A DNA stretch of 12,599 nucleotides, from assembly GCA_900551895.1 (NCBI GenBank), contig URXX01000021.1:1-12599 (forward strand). The letters are read 5' to 3'. The stretch comes from an uncultured Lachnospiraceae bacterium (GTDB lineage: Bacteria; Bacillota; Clostridia; Lachnospirales; Lachnospiraceae). The notes beneath the pieces are model-generated. The model had not been told where the DNA came from. It did not search any database and was given only the letters and a program-made list of their open reading frames with translations. The position numbers were made by a program, and so were the translations under genes. Positions 1-7,098 of this stretch are shown here, piece after piece; position 1 is the stretch's first letter, and the number at the start of each line of letters is the position of its first letter.

Positions 1-470
1 AAGACAAAGTAAGTGATGTAGCACAGGATTTTATTAATTATATCATGAGTCCGGAAGGACAAAAAATTGTTGAGGAAGCAGGATGTATTCCGGTAGATGA
101 TGTAAAAGAATACCAGTCAAATGGTGCGACAGGTAAAATTGTTATCGGTGGTTCTTCATCAGTATCACCGGCAATGGAAAAATTAAAAGAAGCATATTTA
201 GGAGTAAATCCAAAAGCGGAAATTGAAATTCAGACAAGTGATTCAACAACAGGTGTAACATCAACGATTGATGGAGTTTTTGACATTGGAATGGCATCAA
301 GAGAACTTAAAGACAGTGAAGTTTCAAAAGGTGTAAAACCTACAGTAATCGCATTAGACGGAATAGCAGTAATTGCCAATAAAGACAGTGAAGTAAAAGA
401 ATTGACAAGTGAGCAGGTAAAAGATATTTTTACGGGTGAAATCGTAACTTGGGATGAGGTAGTAAAATAA
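1..470 (+). CDS. pstS: Phosphate ABC transporter substrate-binding protein PstS, 3' part only
   Basis: This is the C-terminal 155 residues of the extracellular phosphate-binding lipoprotein that feeds PstCA. The frame is open from base 3, and the true start and lipobox lie left of the window. Residues 1-35 (DFINYIMSPEGQKIVEEAG then CIPVDD) match the usual C-terminal end of PstS-type binding proteins. From about residue 42, however, the sequence resembles the N-terminal half of the same fold: GKIVIGGSSSVSPAMEKLKE, then a DSTTG loop, DIGMASRELKDSE, DGIAVIAN, and a stop after FTGEIVTWDEVVK. In a classical PstS that last motif is followed by the GSGT half. The protein is therefore either a circular permutant or a duplicated binding protein with an incomplete second copy. 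The gene stops 1 nt before pstC, which supports the Pst assignment. Membership of the phosphate-binding family is very likely; the full architecture cannot be seen. Confidence 0.9.
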   Translation, partial: DKVSDVAQDFINYIMSPEGQKIVEEAGCIPVDDVKEYQSNGATGKIVIGGSSSVSPAMEKLKEAYLGVNPKAEIEIQTSDSTTGVTSTIDGVFDIGMASRELKDSEVSKGVKPTVIALDGIAVIANKDSEVKELTSEQVKDIFTGEIVTWDEVVK

Positions 471-471
471 G

Positions 472-1362
472 ATGAAAAAGGCATGGAAAGAAAAATTCAT
501 GCGGGGAGTGTTCTTCACTGCCGCCTGTGCTTCGGTACTGGCGGTAGCTCTCATTTGTATTTTTTTATTTGCAAATGGAGTTCCTGCAATGAAAGAAATC
601 GGATTCGGTGATTTCCTTCTCGGAGAAAAATGGAAACCGGGAAATAATATTTACGGTGTTTTTCCGATGATCATCGGGAGTATCTATGTAACGGTTGGTG
701 CGATTATAATTGGTGTGCCGATTGGAATTTTGACTTCCGTTTTTATGGCAAAATATTGTCCTAAGAAAATCTATCCTTTCTTAAAAGGAGCAACAGAACT
801 GTTGGCGGGTATCCCATCGGTTGTTTATGGATTTTTCGGTTTAGTTGTGATCGTACCGCTTGTTCATGAAATATGTTTGGATTTGAGAAGAGCGGGGATT
901 TTGGAACGTTCAGGAGATGGAAAAAGTATATTTACGGCATCCATATTGCTTGGAATGATGATTTTGCCGACAATCATCGGTGTGACAGAATCTGCTATTC
1001 GTGCTGTTCCGGAACAATATTATGAAGGAGCACTGGCCTTAGGAGCAACACATGAGAGAAGCATTTTCAGAGTTGTTCTTCCTGCAGCAAAATCAGGTGT
1101 TTTGGCGGGCGTAATTCTTGGTGTCGGACGTGCTATAGGTGAAACAATGGCGGTTATCATGGTAGCGGGAAATCAGCCAAGAATGCCGGAAGGAATTATG
1201 CAGGGTGTCAGAACATTGACGGCAAATATCGTAATGGAAATGGGATATGCAGCAGATTTACACAGAGAAGCATTGATTGCAACTGCAGTTGTTTTGTTTG
1301 TATTTATTCTAATTATTAATTTATGTGTATCATTATTAAACAGGAGGTCACGCAATGTCTAA
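472..1362 (+). CDS. pstC: Phosphate ABC transporter permease PstC
   Basis: This is an inner membrane permease of the high-affinity phosphate importer, 296 residues, a normal length for PstC. A hydrophobic helix at about 12-35 is followed by a loop containing KWKPGNNIYGVFPMIIGS, which is typical of PstC. Further membrane helices lie at about 64-95, 108-132, 154-172, 207-233 and 266-290. The cytoplasmic EAA-type loop that docks the ATPase is at about 183-204 (YYEGALALGA to VLP). The motif GRAIGETMAVIMVAGN at 219-234 separates PstC from PstA. ATG 472 has GAGGT at 456-460, inside the end of pstS, with an 11-nt spacing. The 3' end overlaps pstA by 8 nt, which suggests coupled translation. It should pair with PstA and two PstB subunits. 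Confidence 0.96.
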   Translation: MKKAWKEKFMRGVFFTAACASVLAVALICIFLFANGVPAMKEIGFGDFLLGEKWKPGNNIYGVFPMIIGSIYVTVGAIIIGVPIGILTSVFMAKYCPKKIYPFLKGATELLAGIPSVVYGFFGLVVIVPLVHEICLDLRRAGILERSGDGKSIFTASILLGMMILPTIIGVTESAIRAVPEQYYEGALALGATHERSIFRVVLPAAKSGVLAGVILGVGRAIGETMAVIMVAGNQPRMPEGIMQGVRTLTANIVMEMGYAADLHREALIATAVVLFVFILIINLCVSLLNRRSRNV

Positions 1363-2218
1363 GTGGAAAAGTAAATTACGTTCTTATTTAAAAACGCCGG
1401 CCTCTTTTATTGGAATGATATTAGTTATGCTATCAGCGCTGATTACGTTTTCGGTGTTGCTATTTTTAATTGCCTATATTTTAATAAAAGGGCTTCCGCA
1501 TTTATCAGCAGATTTATTTGCCTTGAAATATACGAGTGAAAACGGTTCGCTTATGCCGGCACTTCTTAATACACTGTTTATGACATTTTTATCTCTTATT
1601 GTCGCAGTGCCTTTAGGAATTTTTTCAGCTATATTTTTAGTGGAATATTCAGGAAAAGGAAATAAGTTTGTGGACATTATCCGCATTACTACAGAAACTT
1701 TATCGGGTATTCCGTCTATCGTGTACGGTCTGTTTGGTATGTTGTTTTTTGTATCCACTTTGAAATGGGGCTATTCCCTTCTTTCCGGGGCATTTACGCT
1801 GGCAATTATGATTTTACCGTTGATTATGAGAACAACGGAAGAAGCATTAAAGTCAGTTCCGGATACATATAGAGAAGGAAGTTTTGGACTTGGAGCAGGT
1901 AAACTTAGAACCGTATTTCGAGTTGTTCTGCCAAGTGCGGTTCCGGGGATTTTAGCCGGAGTTATTCTTGCAGTCGGAAGGATTGTCGGAGAAACGGCGG
2001 CATTGATTTATACGGCGGGAACTGTGCCGGAGATTGCGGCTAACCCTATGGATTCAGGAAGAACTCTTGCCGTGCATATGTATAATCTGTCGAATGAAGC
2101 GTTGTTTGTGGATAAGGCATATGCAACAGCAGTTGTTCTGCTTATCATGGTAGTTGGAATTAACTGTTTGTCAGGATTTATAGCAAAGAAGATTACGAAA
2201 GGAAGAAATAATGAGTAA
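1355..2218 (+). CDS. pstA: Phosphate ABC transporter permease PstA
   Basis: This is the second membrane subunit of the phosphate importer, 287 residues, a usual PstA length. It has an N-terminal helix at about 18-45, further helices at about 70-97, 117-134, 145-158, 197-222 and 256-276, and an EAA-type ATPase-docking loop at about 171-193 (YREGSFGLGA to VLPS). The motif GRIVGETAALIYTAG at 208-222 is the PstA counterpart of the PstC GETMAVIMVAG segment and identifies the subunit. AGGAGG at 1342-1347 lies 7 nt before ATG 1355, a strong site located inside pstC. The last 8 nt overlap pstB in an ATGAGTAA arrangement. It should form the translocation pore with PstC. Confidence 0.96.
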   Translation: MSKWKSKLRSYLKTPASFIGMILVMLSALITFSVLLFLIAYILIKGLPHLSADLFALKYTSENGSLMPALLNTLFMTFLSLIVAVPLGIFSAIFLVEYSGKGNKFVDIIRITTETLSGIPSIVYGLFGMLFFVSTLKWGYSLLSGAFTLAIMILPLIMRTTEEALKSVPDTYREGSFGLGAGKLRTVFRVVLPSAVPGILAGVILAVGRIVGETAALIYTAGTVPEIAANPMDSGRTLAVHMYNLSNEALFVDKAYATAVVLLIMVVGINCLSGFIAKKITKGRNNE

Positions 2219-2960
2219 AATAAGTATTCAGAACTTAGATTTACACTACGGAGATTTTAAGGCACTAAAAAATGTAAGTTTAGATATAGAGGAAAATAAA
2301 ATTACGGCATTTATCGGACCGAGCGGTTGCGGTAAATCAACATTGTTAAAATCATTAAACAGAATGAATGATTTAGTGGAAGGATGCAAAATTGATGGAA
2401 AAATTTTGTTGGATGGAGAGGACATTTACGGAAAAATGGATGTGAATTTACTCCGAAAAAGAGTTGGTATGGTATTTCAAAAACCAAATCCATTTCCAAT
2501 GAGTATTTATGACAATGTCGCTTTCGGACCAAGAACTCACGGAATTCGTTCTAAAGCAAAATTGGACGATATTGTTGAAAAGTCACTTCGCGATGCGGCG
2601 ATTTGGGAGGAAACAAAAGACCGACTGAAAAAGAGTGCATTAGGTATGTCAGGAGGACAGCAGCAGCGACTTTGTATTGCAAGGGCATTAGCTGTACAGC
2701 CGGAAGTACTTCTTATGGATGAGCCGACTTCGGCGTTAGACCCGATTTCTACATCAAAAATAGAAGACCTTGCGATAGAATTGAAAAAAGACTATACTAT
2801 TGTCATGGTTACCCACAATATGCAGCAGGCAGTGCGTGTTTCGGATAATACGGCATTCTTCCTTCTCGGAGAAGTGATTGAATATAATGATACGGAAAAA
2901 CTATTTTCAATACCGTCTGATAAAAGGACGGAAGATTATATTACGGGGAGGTTTGGTTAG
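2211..2960 (+). CDS. pstB: Phosphate ABC transporter ATP-binding protein PstB
   Basis: This is the cytoplasmic ATPase that powers phosphate import through PstCA, 249 residues, a full-length PstB. Visible motifs are Walker A GPSGCGKST at 36-44 followed by the PstB-typical LNRMNDL, the Q-loop at Q90 in MVFQKPNPFPMSIYDNVAFG, the signature MSGGQQQR at 146-153, Walker B VLLMDEPTSALD at 166-177 with catalytic E171, and the switch histidine H202 in VTHNMQQA. The signature begins with Met rather than the usual Leu, a mild variant. AAAGGAAG at 2197-2204 supports ATG 2211. The gene is translationally coupled to pstA through an 8-nt overlap and is followed 2 nt later by phoU. Confidence 0.98.
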   Translation: MSKISIQNLDLHYGDFKALKNVSLDIEENKITAFIGPSGCGKSTLLKSLNRMNDLVEGCKIDGKILLDGEDIYGKMDVNLLRKRVGMVFQKPNPFPMSIYDNVAFGPRTHGIRSKAKLDDIVEKSLRDAAIWEETKDRLKKSALGMSGGQQQRLCIARALAVQPEVLLMDEPTSALDPISTSKIEDLAIELKKDYTIVMVTHNMQQAVRVSDNTAFFLLGEVIEYNDTEKLFSIPSDKRTEDYITGRFG

Positions 2961-2962
2961 AA

Positions 2963-3637
2963 ATGAGAAACAAATTCGATATGCAGTTGGATAAAATGAA
3001 CAGGATGCTTGTGGAAATGGGGGGACTGTGCGAAAAAGCGATTGCAAACGCAACGAAAGCGGTAGCAGACGGCAATCTTGAAATGGCAAAAGTCGTTATT
3101 GGCGAAGATGAAGAGATTGACCAGATGGAAAAAGACATTGAAAGACTTTGTTTGAAATTGCTTTTACAGCAGCAGCCGGTTGCAAGAGATTTGCGTCAGA
3201 TTTCAGCAGCGTTGAAAATGATTACGGACATGGAACGTATAGGCGATCAGGCATCAGATATAGCGGAAATACTTATCTCTGCTCATGCAAGCCAATCATC
3301 GCCTATTCCTTATCTGACAGATATGGCTGCGGCTACAAGTAAAATGGTAACAAAAAGTGTACAGGCTTTTGTGGAGAAAGATTTGGAACTCACAAGAAAA
3401 GTTATTTTGGCAGATGATAAGGTGGACGAATTGTTCGATAAGGTAAAAGAAAAATTAGTTTCTTATTTGGCGAAAAATGATAATTCGGGTGAGAGAGCGA
3501 TTGATATGCTTATGATTGCAAAATATTTGGAGCGTATCGGAGACCATGCGACAAATATTGCCGAATGGGTTGAATTTTCCATTACAGGTGTGCACCGTGA
3601 GCAGAAAGAACACGAAAAAGTAAGGAGAACAGAATGA
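2963..3637 (+). CDS. phoU: Phosphate-signalling regulator PhoU
   Basis: PhoU is a cytoplasmic helical protein that links the Pst transporter to the PhoR kinase and damps phosphate-starvation signalling when phosphate is plentiful; this role is known for the family. The 224 residues form two copies of a three-helix PhoU unit. Each copy carries the acidic metal-binding style motif: ITDMERIGDQASDIAE at about 87-102 and AKYLERIGDHATNIAEW at about 186-202. Preceding acidic stretches (GEDEEIDQMEKDIE and ADDKVDELFDKVKE) also repeat. The start at 2963 has GGGGAGG at 2945-2951 inside pstB. The 3' end overlaps the response-regulator gene by an ATGA. Its place between the transporter and the two-component genes fits the role. 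Confidence 0.97.
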   Translation: MRNKFDMQLDKMNRMLVEMGGLCEKAIANATKAVADGNLEMAKVVIGEDEEIDQMEKDIERLCLKLLLQQQPVARDLRQISAALKMITDMERIGDQASDIAEILISAHASQSSPIPYLTDMAAATSKMVTKSVQAFVEKDLELTRKVILADDKVDELFDKVKEKLVSYLAKNDNSGERAIDMLMIAKYLERIGDHATNIAEWVEFSITGVHREQKEHEKVRRTE

Positions 3638-4314
3638 TATATTGTGTAGAAGACGATAGTAACATTCGGGAGTTAGTTGTATACACATTGGAATCTACAG
3701 GGATGAAAGCATGTGGATTTGAAGATGGAAGAGCATTTATGGAAGCTTTGGCGTTTGAAACGCCAGAGCTTGTTTTGCTTGATATTATGCTTCCGGGTGA
3801 AGATGGAATAGAGATATTAAAGAAACTTAGAAAGAGTGCGAAGACGAAAGACATTCCTGTCATTATGGTAACGGCAAAAGGGTCGGAATATGACAAGGTA
3901 ATCGGATTGGATACCGGTGCGGATGATTACATTACGAAACCGTTTGGGATGATGGAACTTGTATCCAGAATTAAAGCAGTTCTTAGAAGAACAATGCGTG
4001 AAAAAGAAGACACGAAGTATCAGATTGGAAATCTTTTGATTGATGTGGAAAAACATAAGGTAAAAGTAGACGGAAAAACAGTTGCCCTGACCTTGAAAGA
4101 GTTTGAATTGTTGGAAAAATTGATGAAAAACAGGTCTATTGTATTGACGAGGGATAGACTTTTGGAAGAGATTTGGGGATATGATTTTACCGGAGAAACA
4201 AGAACTGTGGACGTACACGTTCGGACACTCAGACAGAAACTGGGAATTGCCGGAGAACTTATCGAAACTGTAAGAGGTGTCGGATACCGGATTGGAGGGG
4301 ACAATGAAGAGTAG
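3634..4314 (+). CDS. phoP: PhoP/PhoB-type OmpR-family response regulator
   Basis: This is a DNA-binding response regulator, expected to activate the phosphate-starvation regulon when phosphorylated by the kinase encoded next. It has 226 residues. The receiver domain at 1-118 has the acidic pocket E6-D7-D8, phosphoacceptor D50 (LVLLDIMLPGEDG), T80 and K102 (DDYITKPFG). The winged-helix domain at about 128-222 contains LTLKEFELLEKLM, the recognition-helix segment TVDVHVRTLRQKLG and the closing ETVRGVGYRIG. AAGGAG at 3622-3627 lies 6 nt before ATG 3634, which overlaps the phoU stop by 4 nt. The family is certain. The phosphate role rests on its location in a pst-phoU operon; whether it would be named PhoP or PhoB is a matter of convention. 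Confidence 0.93.
   Translation: MIYCVEDDSNIRELVVYTLESTGMKACGFEDGRAFMEALAFETPELVLLDIMLPGEDGIEILKKLRKSAKTKDIPVIMVTAKGSEYDKVIGLDTGADDYITKPFGMMELVSRIKAVLRRTMREKEDTKYQIGNLLIDVEKHKVKVDGKTVALTLKEFELLEKLMKNRSIVLTRDRLLEEIWGYDFTGETRTVDVHVRTLRQKLGIAGELIETVRGVGYRIGGDNEE
4294..4300 (+). promoter_or_regulatory. Ribosome binding site deciding the phoR start
   Basis: GGAGGGG lies just upstream of ATG 4304 and inside the end of phoP. It favours that start over the in-frame GTG at 4277. The predicted protein then begins MKSRIQRSMVF, a short basic N-terminus followed directly by the first membrane helix. Confidence 0.75.
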
Positions 4315-5617
4315 AATACAAAGGAGTATGGTGTTTATCCTTTGCATTACCCTTATGACTACATATGCATTGATAGCAGTTGTTTTATATAACCAGTCAT
4401 TTGTAAGTCTGAAAGAAGAAGTAGAACAGGAAGCCGATTATATGAAGGCTGCTATTGATATTTCAGGAGAGAGATATTTGGCGGCTATGGATAATGTACG
4501 TCAAAAAGCGAGGGTTACGGTAGTACGCCCGAATGGAGAAGTAACTTATGATTCGGGAGCGGGACAGGAAGAACTGGAAAATCATAAAGAAAGAAAAGAA
4601 ATAAAAGAGGCGCTTAAGGACGGAAAGGGAAGCGATGTCAGAAAGTCTGATACAACGAAAGAGCGTTCCATTTATTATGCAATACGGTTAGAAAACGGAA
4701 ACGTGCTTCGTGTGGCGAGAACGATGGATAATGTTTGGCCAATGATATTAGATGTTCTTCCGTATATGATAGGAATTGGTATATTGATGATAGCCATTGC
4801 ATTCCTTTTGGCGAGATGGCAGACGGCGAAACTGATTCGTCCGATTAATGAACTGGATTTGGAAGAGCCTTTGAAAAATGATGTGTATGAAGAATTACAA
4901 CCTTTAGTGGAAGGATTGGATAAAAGAAATAGAGAAAAAGAAGCAGTAGCACAAATGCGAAAAGAATTTTCCGCAAATGTTTCTCATGAGTTGAAAACAC
5001 CTCTTACCTCTATATCAGGATATGCGGAGATTATGAAAAGTGGTCTTGTAAAACCGGAAGATATGCAAAAATTTTCTGAGAGAATTTATATGGAAGCAGT
5101 TAGATTGATTACTCTTGTGGAAGATATTATTAAGTTATCGAAACTGGATGAAGGGAAAGTGGAACTTGAGAAAGAGGAAGTGGATTTATATACACTGTGT
5201 CGCGAAGTATGCAGCAGATTGTCGTTACAGGCAGAGAAAAAGAAAGTAAAAATAGAAGTTATGGGAGAGTCTGTTGTCTATCGGGGGATACGACAGATTT
5301 TGAATGAGATGATTTATAATCTATGTGAAAATGGAATTAAATATAATATAGAAGGCGGAAAACTTACCGTTTGGGCAGGAAATACACTTCAAGGGAAAAA
5401 AATTATTATAACAGATACGGGAATTGGCATTCCTAAAGAGGATAGAGAAAGAATTTTTGAGCGTTTTTATCGCGTGGACAAAAGTCATTCAAAACAAAGT
5501 GGTGGAACAGGTCTGGGTCTTTCTATAGTAAAACACGGAGCAATGCTGCATAATGCAGAAGTAAAGGTGAAAAGTGAAGTGGGAAAAGGAACGACAATGG
5601 AAATAGTATTCAAGTAA
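4304..5617 (+). CDS. phoR: PhoR-type membrane sensor histidine kinase
   Basis: This is the partner kinase of the preceding response regulator, 437 residues from ATG 4304. Membrane helices lie at about 8-30 and 148-171 and enclose an extracytoplasmic sensor domain of roughly 115 residues (RVTVVRPNGEVTYDSG then an acidic/lysine-rich stretch). After a short linker with no clear PAS domain comes the dimerisation domain with phosphorylated H228 (SANVSHELKTPLTSISGYAE), then the ATPase domain: N-box NLCENGIKYN around N343, DTGIGIP from D371, FERFYRVD, and GGTGLGLSI from G400. GGAGGGG at 4294-4300 supports ATG 4304; an in-frame GTG at 4277 would add nine residues but lacks a comparable site. It overlaps phoP by 11 nt and ends the operon. 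Phosphate sensing is inferred from context. Confidence 0.92.
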   Translation: MKSRIQRSMVFILCITLMTTYALIAVVLYNQSFVSLKEEVEQEADYMKAAIDISGERYLAAMDNVRQKARVTVVRPNGEVTYDSGAGQEELENHKERKEIKEALKDGKGSDVRKSDTTKERSIYYAIRLENGNVLRVARTMDNVWPMILDVLPYMIGIGILMIAIAFLLARWQTAKLIRPINELDLEEPLKNDVYEELQPLVEGLDKRNREKEAVAQMRKEFSANVSHELKTPLTSISGYAEIMKSGLVKPEDMQKFSERIYMEAVRLITLVEDIIKLSKLDEGKVELEKEEVDLYTLCREVCSRLSLQAEKKKVKIEVMGESVVYRGIRQILNEMIYNLCENGIKYNIEGGKLTVWAGNTLQGKKIIITDTGIGIPKEDRERIFERFYRVDKSHSKQSGGTGLGLSIVKHGAMLHNAEVKVKSEVGKGTTMEIVFK

Positions 5618-5644
5618 AAAAAAGCGGATAATCCGCTTTTTTTT
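5618..5644. terminator. Bidirectional rho-independent terminator between phoR and rubredoxin
   Basis: The arms AAAAGCGGAT and ATCCGCTTTT flank a single A. In RNA the likely form is a GCGGA/TCCGC stem with a 3-nt loop. A run of A precedes it and a run of T follows it, so it can stop transcription from both sides: the phosphate operon on the + strand and the rubredoxin gene on the - strand. It begins immediately after the phoR stop codon. Confidence 0.9.
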
Positions 5645-5648
5645 ACAT

Positions 5649-5810
5649 TTATTCTTCTACTACGAATACGTCTTTTCCAAGTCCGCAAATTGGGCATACC
5701 CAATCATCAGGAATGTCTTCAAAAGGTGTTCCCGGTGCGATTCCGCCATCTGGATCACCAAGTTCCGGGTCGTATACATATCCACAAGGTTCACATAAAT
5801 ATTTTTCCAT
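5649..5810 (-). CDS. Rubredoxin
   Basis: This is a small cytoplasmic one-iron electron carrier of 53 residues, the normal rubredoxin length. Four cysteines in two knuckles bind the iron: C6 and C9 (YLCEPCGYVYDPELGDPDGG) and C39 and C42 (DDWVCPICGLGKDVF). The aromatic core residues Y4, Y11, Y13, F30, W37 and F49 are present, as is the conserved GIAPGTPFEDIPDDW segment. GGAGGT at 5818-5823 (as read on the - strand) lies 7 nt before the ATG. The gene stands alone, convergent with the phosphate operon and divergent from the sortase gene. In anaerobes rubredoxins commonly serve oxygen and peroxide detoxification; no partner reductase or rubrerythrin is visible here, so its specific partner is unknown. 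Confidence 0.97.
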   Translation of the reverse strand: MEKYLCEPCGYVYDPELGDPDGGIAPGTPFEDIPDDWVCPICGLGKDVFVVEE

Positions 5811-5843
5811 TGTTATTACCTCCTAAATTAAATGATATAACTT

Positions 5844-5852
5844 ATCATAACA
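5844..5852 (-). promoter_or_regulatory. Predicted extended -10 promoter for rubredoxin
   Basis: Read on the - strand, TGTTATGAT gives a TG-extended -10 element (TATGAT, 5/6 to consensus) about 33 nt upstream of the rubredoxin ATG. No good -35 is visible at 17-18 nt, which the extended -10 may offset. Confidence 0.5.
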
Positions 5853-5874
5853 TATTTTTTGAAAAATAAAAGTA

Positions 5875-5903
5875 TTGTATTCATGTAAAGTTAATGATAT
5901 GGT
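5875..5903 (+). promoter_or_regulatory. Predicted promoter for the sortase and VanZ-like genes
   Basis: TTGTAT at 5875-5880 and TATGGT at 5898-5903 are separated by 17 nt, with a TG extension at 5895-5896. Both hexamers are imperfect. The -10 is about 43 nt before the sortase start, and the site lies back to back with the rubredoxin promoter. Confidence 0.4.
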
Positions 5904-5946
5904 AAGAAAGTATGGGATTTAACAAATAAAATAAGAGGATAGAAGA

Positions 5947-6687
5947 ATGAAGAAAAAGAGAGATAAAATATTTTTTTGGATTTGTAGTATAATCTGTATT
6001 TTTTGTGTAGCATATATCGGGTATTACTATGTACAGAAAGCGGAAAGTAAGAAAGACTACAAAGAAGTAAAGAAAAAGGTTGTAAAGGAGGAAAAAACCG
6101 AGGAAGAAAAGGATGAAATTCCGATAGATTTTGCGGAACTAAAGAAAGTAAATGATGAAATATATGCATGGATTCAAGTACCGGATACGAATATTGACTA
6201 TCCGATTTTGCAGAGTAAAACAGATGATGCCTTTTATTTGGACCATGCTTTTGATAAGAAGTATGATGTGTTCGGTTCAGTGTTTACCGAGAGAATTAAT
6301 AAGAAAGACTTTACGGATTTCAATACAGTGATTTATGGACATAACATTAAAGATGGTTCATTTTTCCAAAATCTTCATAAATTTGAGGAAGAGGAGTTTT
6401 TTAATAATCACGATACCTTTAGTATTTATACGGAAACGGAGAAAAAAACATATAAAATTTTTGCAGCGGTAGAGTATAGCAGTAAACATATTTTATACAA
6501 TTATGATAATCAAAATCCGGCGGAGAAAAAGGCATTTCTTCAATCTCTTAGAGAATCGAGAAGCATGAAAAATCATTATCGGAATGATGTGACGGTGGAT
6601 GAAAACAGTAAAATTGTTACACTTAGTACTTGTATACGGAGAGAACCGAAAAAAAGATATATCGTAGTCGGTGTAGAAGTAGAATAA
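5947..6687 (+). CDS. Class B sortase
   Basis: This is a membrane-anchored cysteine transpeptidase that cuts a C-terminal sorting motif and attaches the surface protein to peptidoglycan or pilin; that role is known for the family. It has 246 residues. An N-terminal signal anchor lies at about 8-29 after a basic start, followed by a lysine/glutamate-rich stalk at 31-58. The catalytic domain begins with the class B segment KKVNDEIYAWIQVPDTNIDY and GSVFTE. The catalytic triad is H132 (VIYGHNIKDGSFF), C229 (TLSTC) and R237 (KKRYIVVGV). AGAGGA at 5934-5939 lies 7 nt before the ATG. No protein with an obvious sorting signal is encoded in the window, so its substrate is unknown; the far-right fucosidase is a possible but unproven client. 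Confidence 0.95.
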   Translation: MKKKRDKIFFWICSIICIFCVAYIGYYYVQKAESKKDYKEVKKKVVKEEKTEEEKDEIPIDFAELKKVNDEIYAWIQVPDTNIDYPILQSKTDDAFYLDHAFDKKYDVFGSVFTERINKKDFTDFNTVIYGHNIKDGSFFQNLHKFEEEEFFNNHDTFSIYTETEKKTYKIFAAVEYSSKHILYNYDNQNPAEKKAFLQSLRESRSMKNHYRNDVTVDENSKIVTLSTCIRREPKKRYIVVGVEVE

Positions 6688-6708
6688 AATAGGTCTAAAA
6701 ATCATTTT

Positions 6709-6731
6709 CTTACATATATTAGATATGTGAG
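6709..6731 (+). other. Small hairpin before the VanZ-like gene
   Basis: The arms CTTACATAT and ATATGTGAG surround ATTAG and pair fully in RNA if one U-G wobble is allowed. The hairpin ends where the ribosome binding site of the next gene begins (AGGTGAG at 6732-6738). There is no T-run, so it does not look like a terminator. A role in translation or mRNA processing is possible but only inferred. Confidence 0.4.
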
Positions 6732-6741
6732 AGGTGAGAAG

Positions 6742-7062
6742 ATGACGGAGAAACAGAAAATAGTTTCACAAATGATTTTAATATTTTATATATTTGAAGT
6801 GGTTGTATCAAATTTTCGTAGTGCAGAAATGATATTTGATACTGTTATTTCTATATTTCCGATAGGCGTATTTCTTCCGAAGATATGGAAGAAATATCGG
6901 CAGGGAAACAGGTTGGTTTACGCAGGAGGCATTTTAGGTCTGGTTTTAGAAATATTTCAGATGATAGGCGGTAGGGCAATACATCCGTTTTGTGCCGTGA
7001 CAGCAGGGATAACAGGTGTTTTATTGGGATATATAGCATATTATATCAGTGAAAATGTGTGA
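6742..7062 (+). CDS. Short VanZ-like membrane protein
   Basis: This is a small membrane protein of 106 residues from ATG 6742, supported by AGGTGAG at 6732-6738; an in-frame GTG at 6727 lies before this site and is less likely. Three hydrophobic segments are visible at about 12-23, 28-46 and 58-73, with a fourth at about 84-101. The order FPIGVFLP, then a basic loop, GILGLVLEIFQMIGGR and GITGVLLGYIAYYI follows the VanZ-family pattern. The family's usual Asp-rich stretch before the last helix is replaced by AIHPFCAVT, and the protein is shorter than typical VanZ-like proteins (about 150-170 residues). It follows the sortase gene by 54 nt and probably shares its promoter. VanZ relatives are linked to envelope or glycopeptide phenotypes, but its function here is unknown. 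Confidence 0.65.
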   Translation: MTEKQKIVSQMILIFYIFEVVVSNFRSAEMIFDTVISIFPIGVFLPKIWKKYRQGNRLVYAGGILGLVLEIFQMIGGRAIHPFCAVTAGITGVLLGYIAYYISENV

Positions 7063-7068
7063 AAAGAC

Positions 7069-7098
7069 TTGACCAAAACTCCATAGAGATATTATATT
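7069..7098 (+). promoter_or_regulatory. Predicted sigma-A promoter of the acyltransferase-kinase gene
   Basis: TTGACC at 7069-7074 (5/6) and TATATT at 7093-7098 (5/6) are separated by 18 nt. It starts just after the stop codon of the VanZ-like gene and sits about 64 nt upstream of the next start codon. This is the best-matching promoter in the window. Confidence 0.65.

Noticed and set aside
420..470. pstS as a pseudogene truncated by a premature stop
   Set aside because: The stop is followed 1 nt later by pstC with its ribosome binding site inside the pstS end, and the sequence before it is well conserved, so a designed end is more likely than decay.
4277..4303. Earlier in-frame GTG start for the PhoR-type kinase
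   Set aside because: It would place nine extra residues before the basic N-terminus and has a poorer ribosome binding site than GGAGGGG before ATG 4304.
3817..4347. Long open frame of 176 codons on the - strand across the response-regulator gene
   Set aside because: It lies antisense to a convincing phoP/phoR region, has no recognisable domain and no clear ribosome binding site, so it is a shadow of the real genes.
6727..6741. Earlier in-frame GTG start for the VanZ-like protein
   Set aside because: The codons following it are themselves the ribosome binding site (AGGTGAG) of ATG 6742, and the GTG has no purine-rich site at proper spacing.
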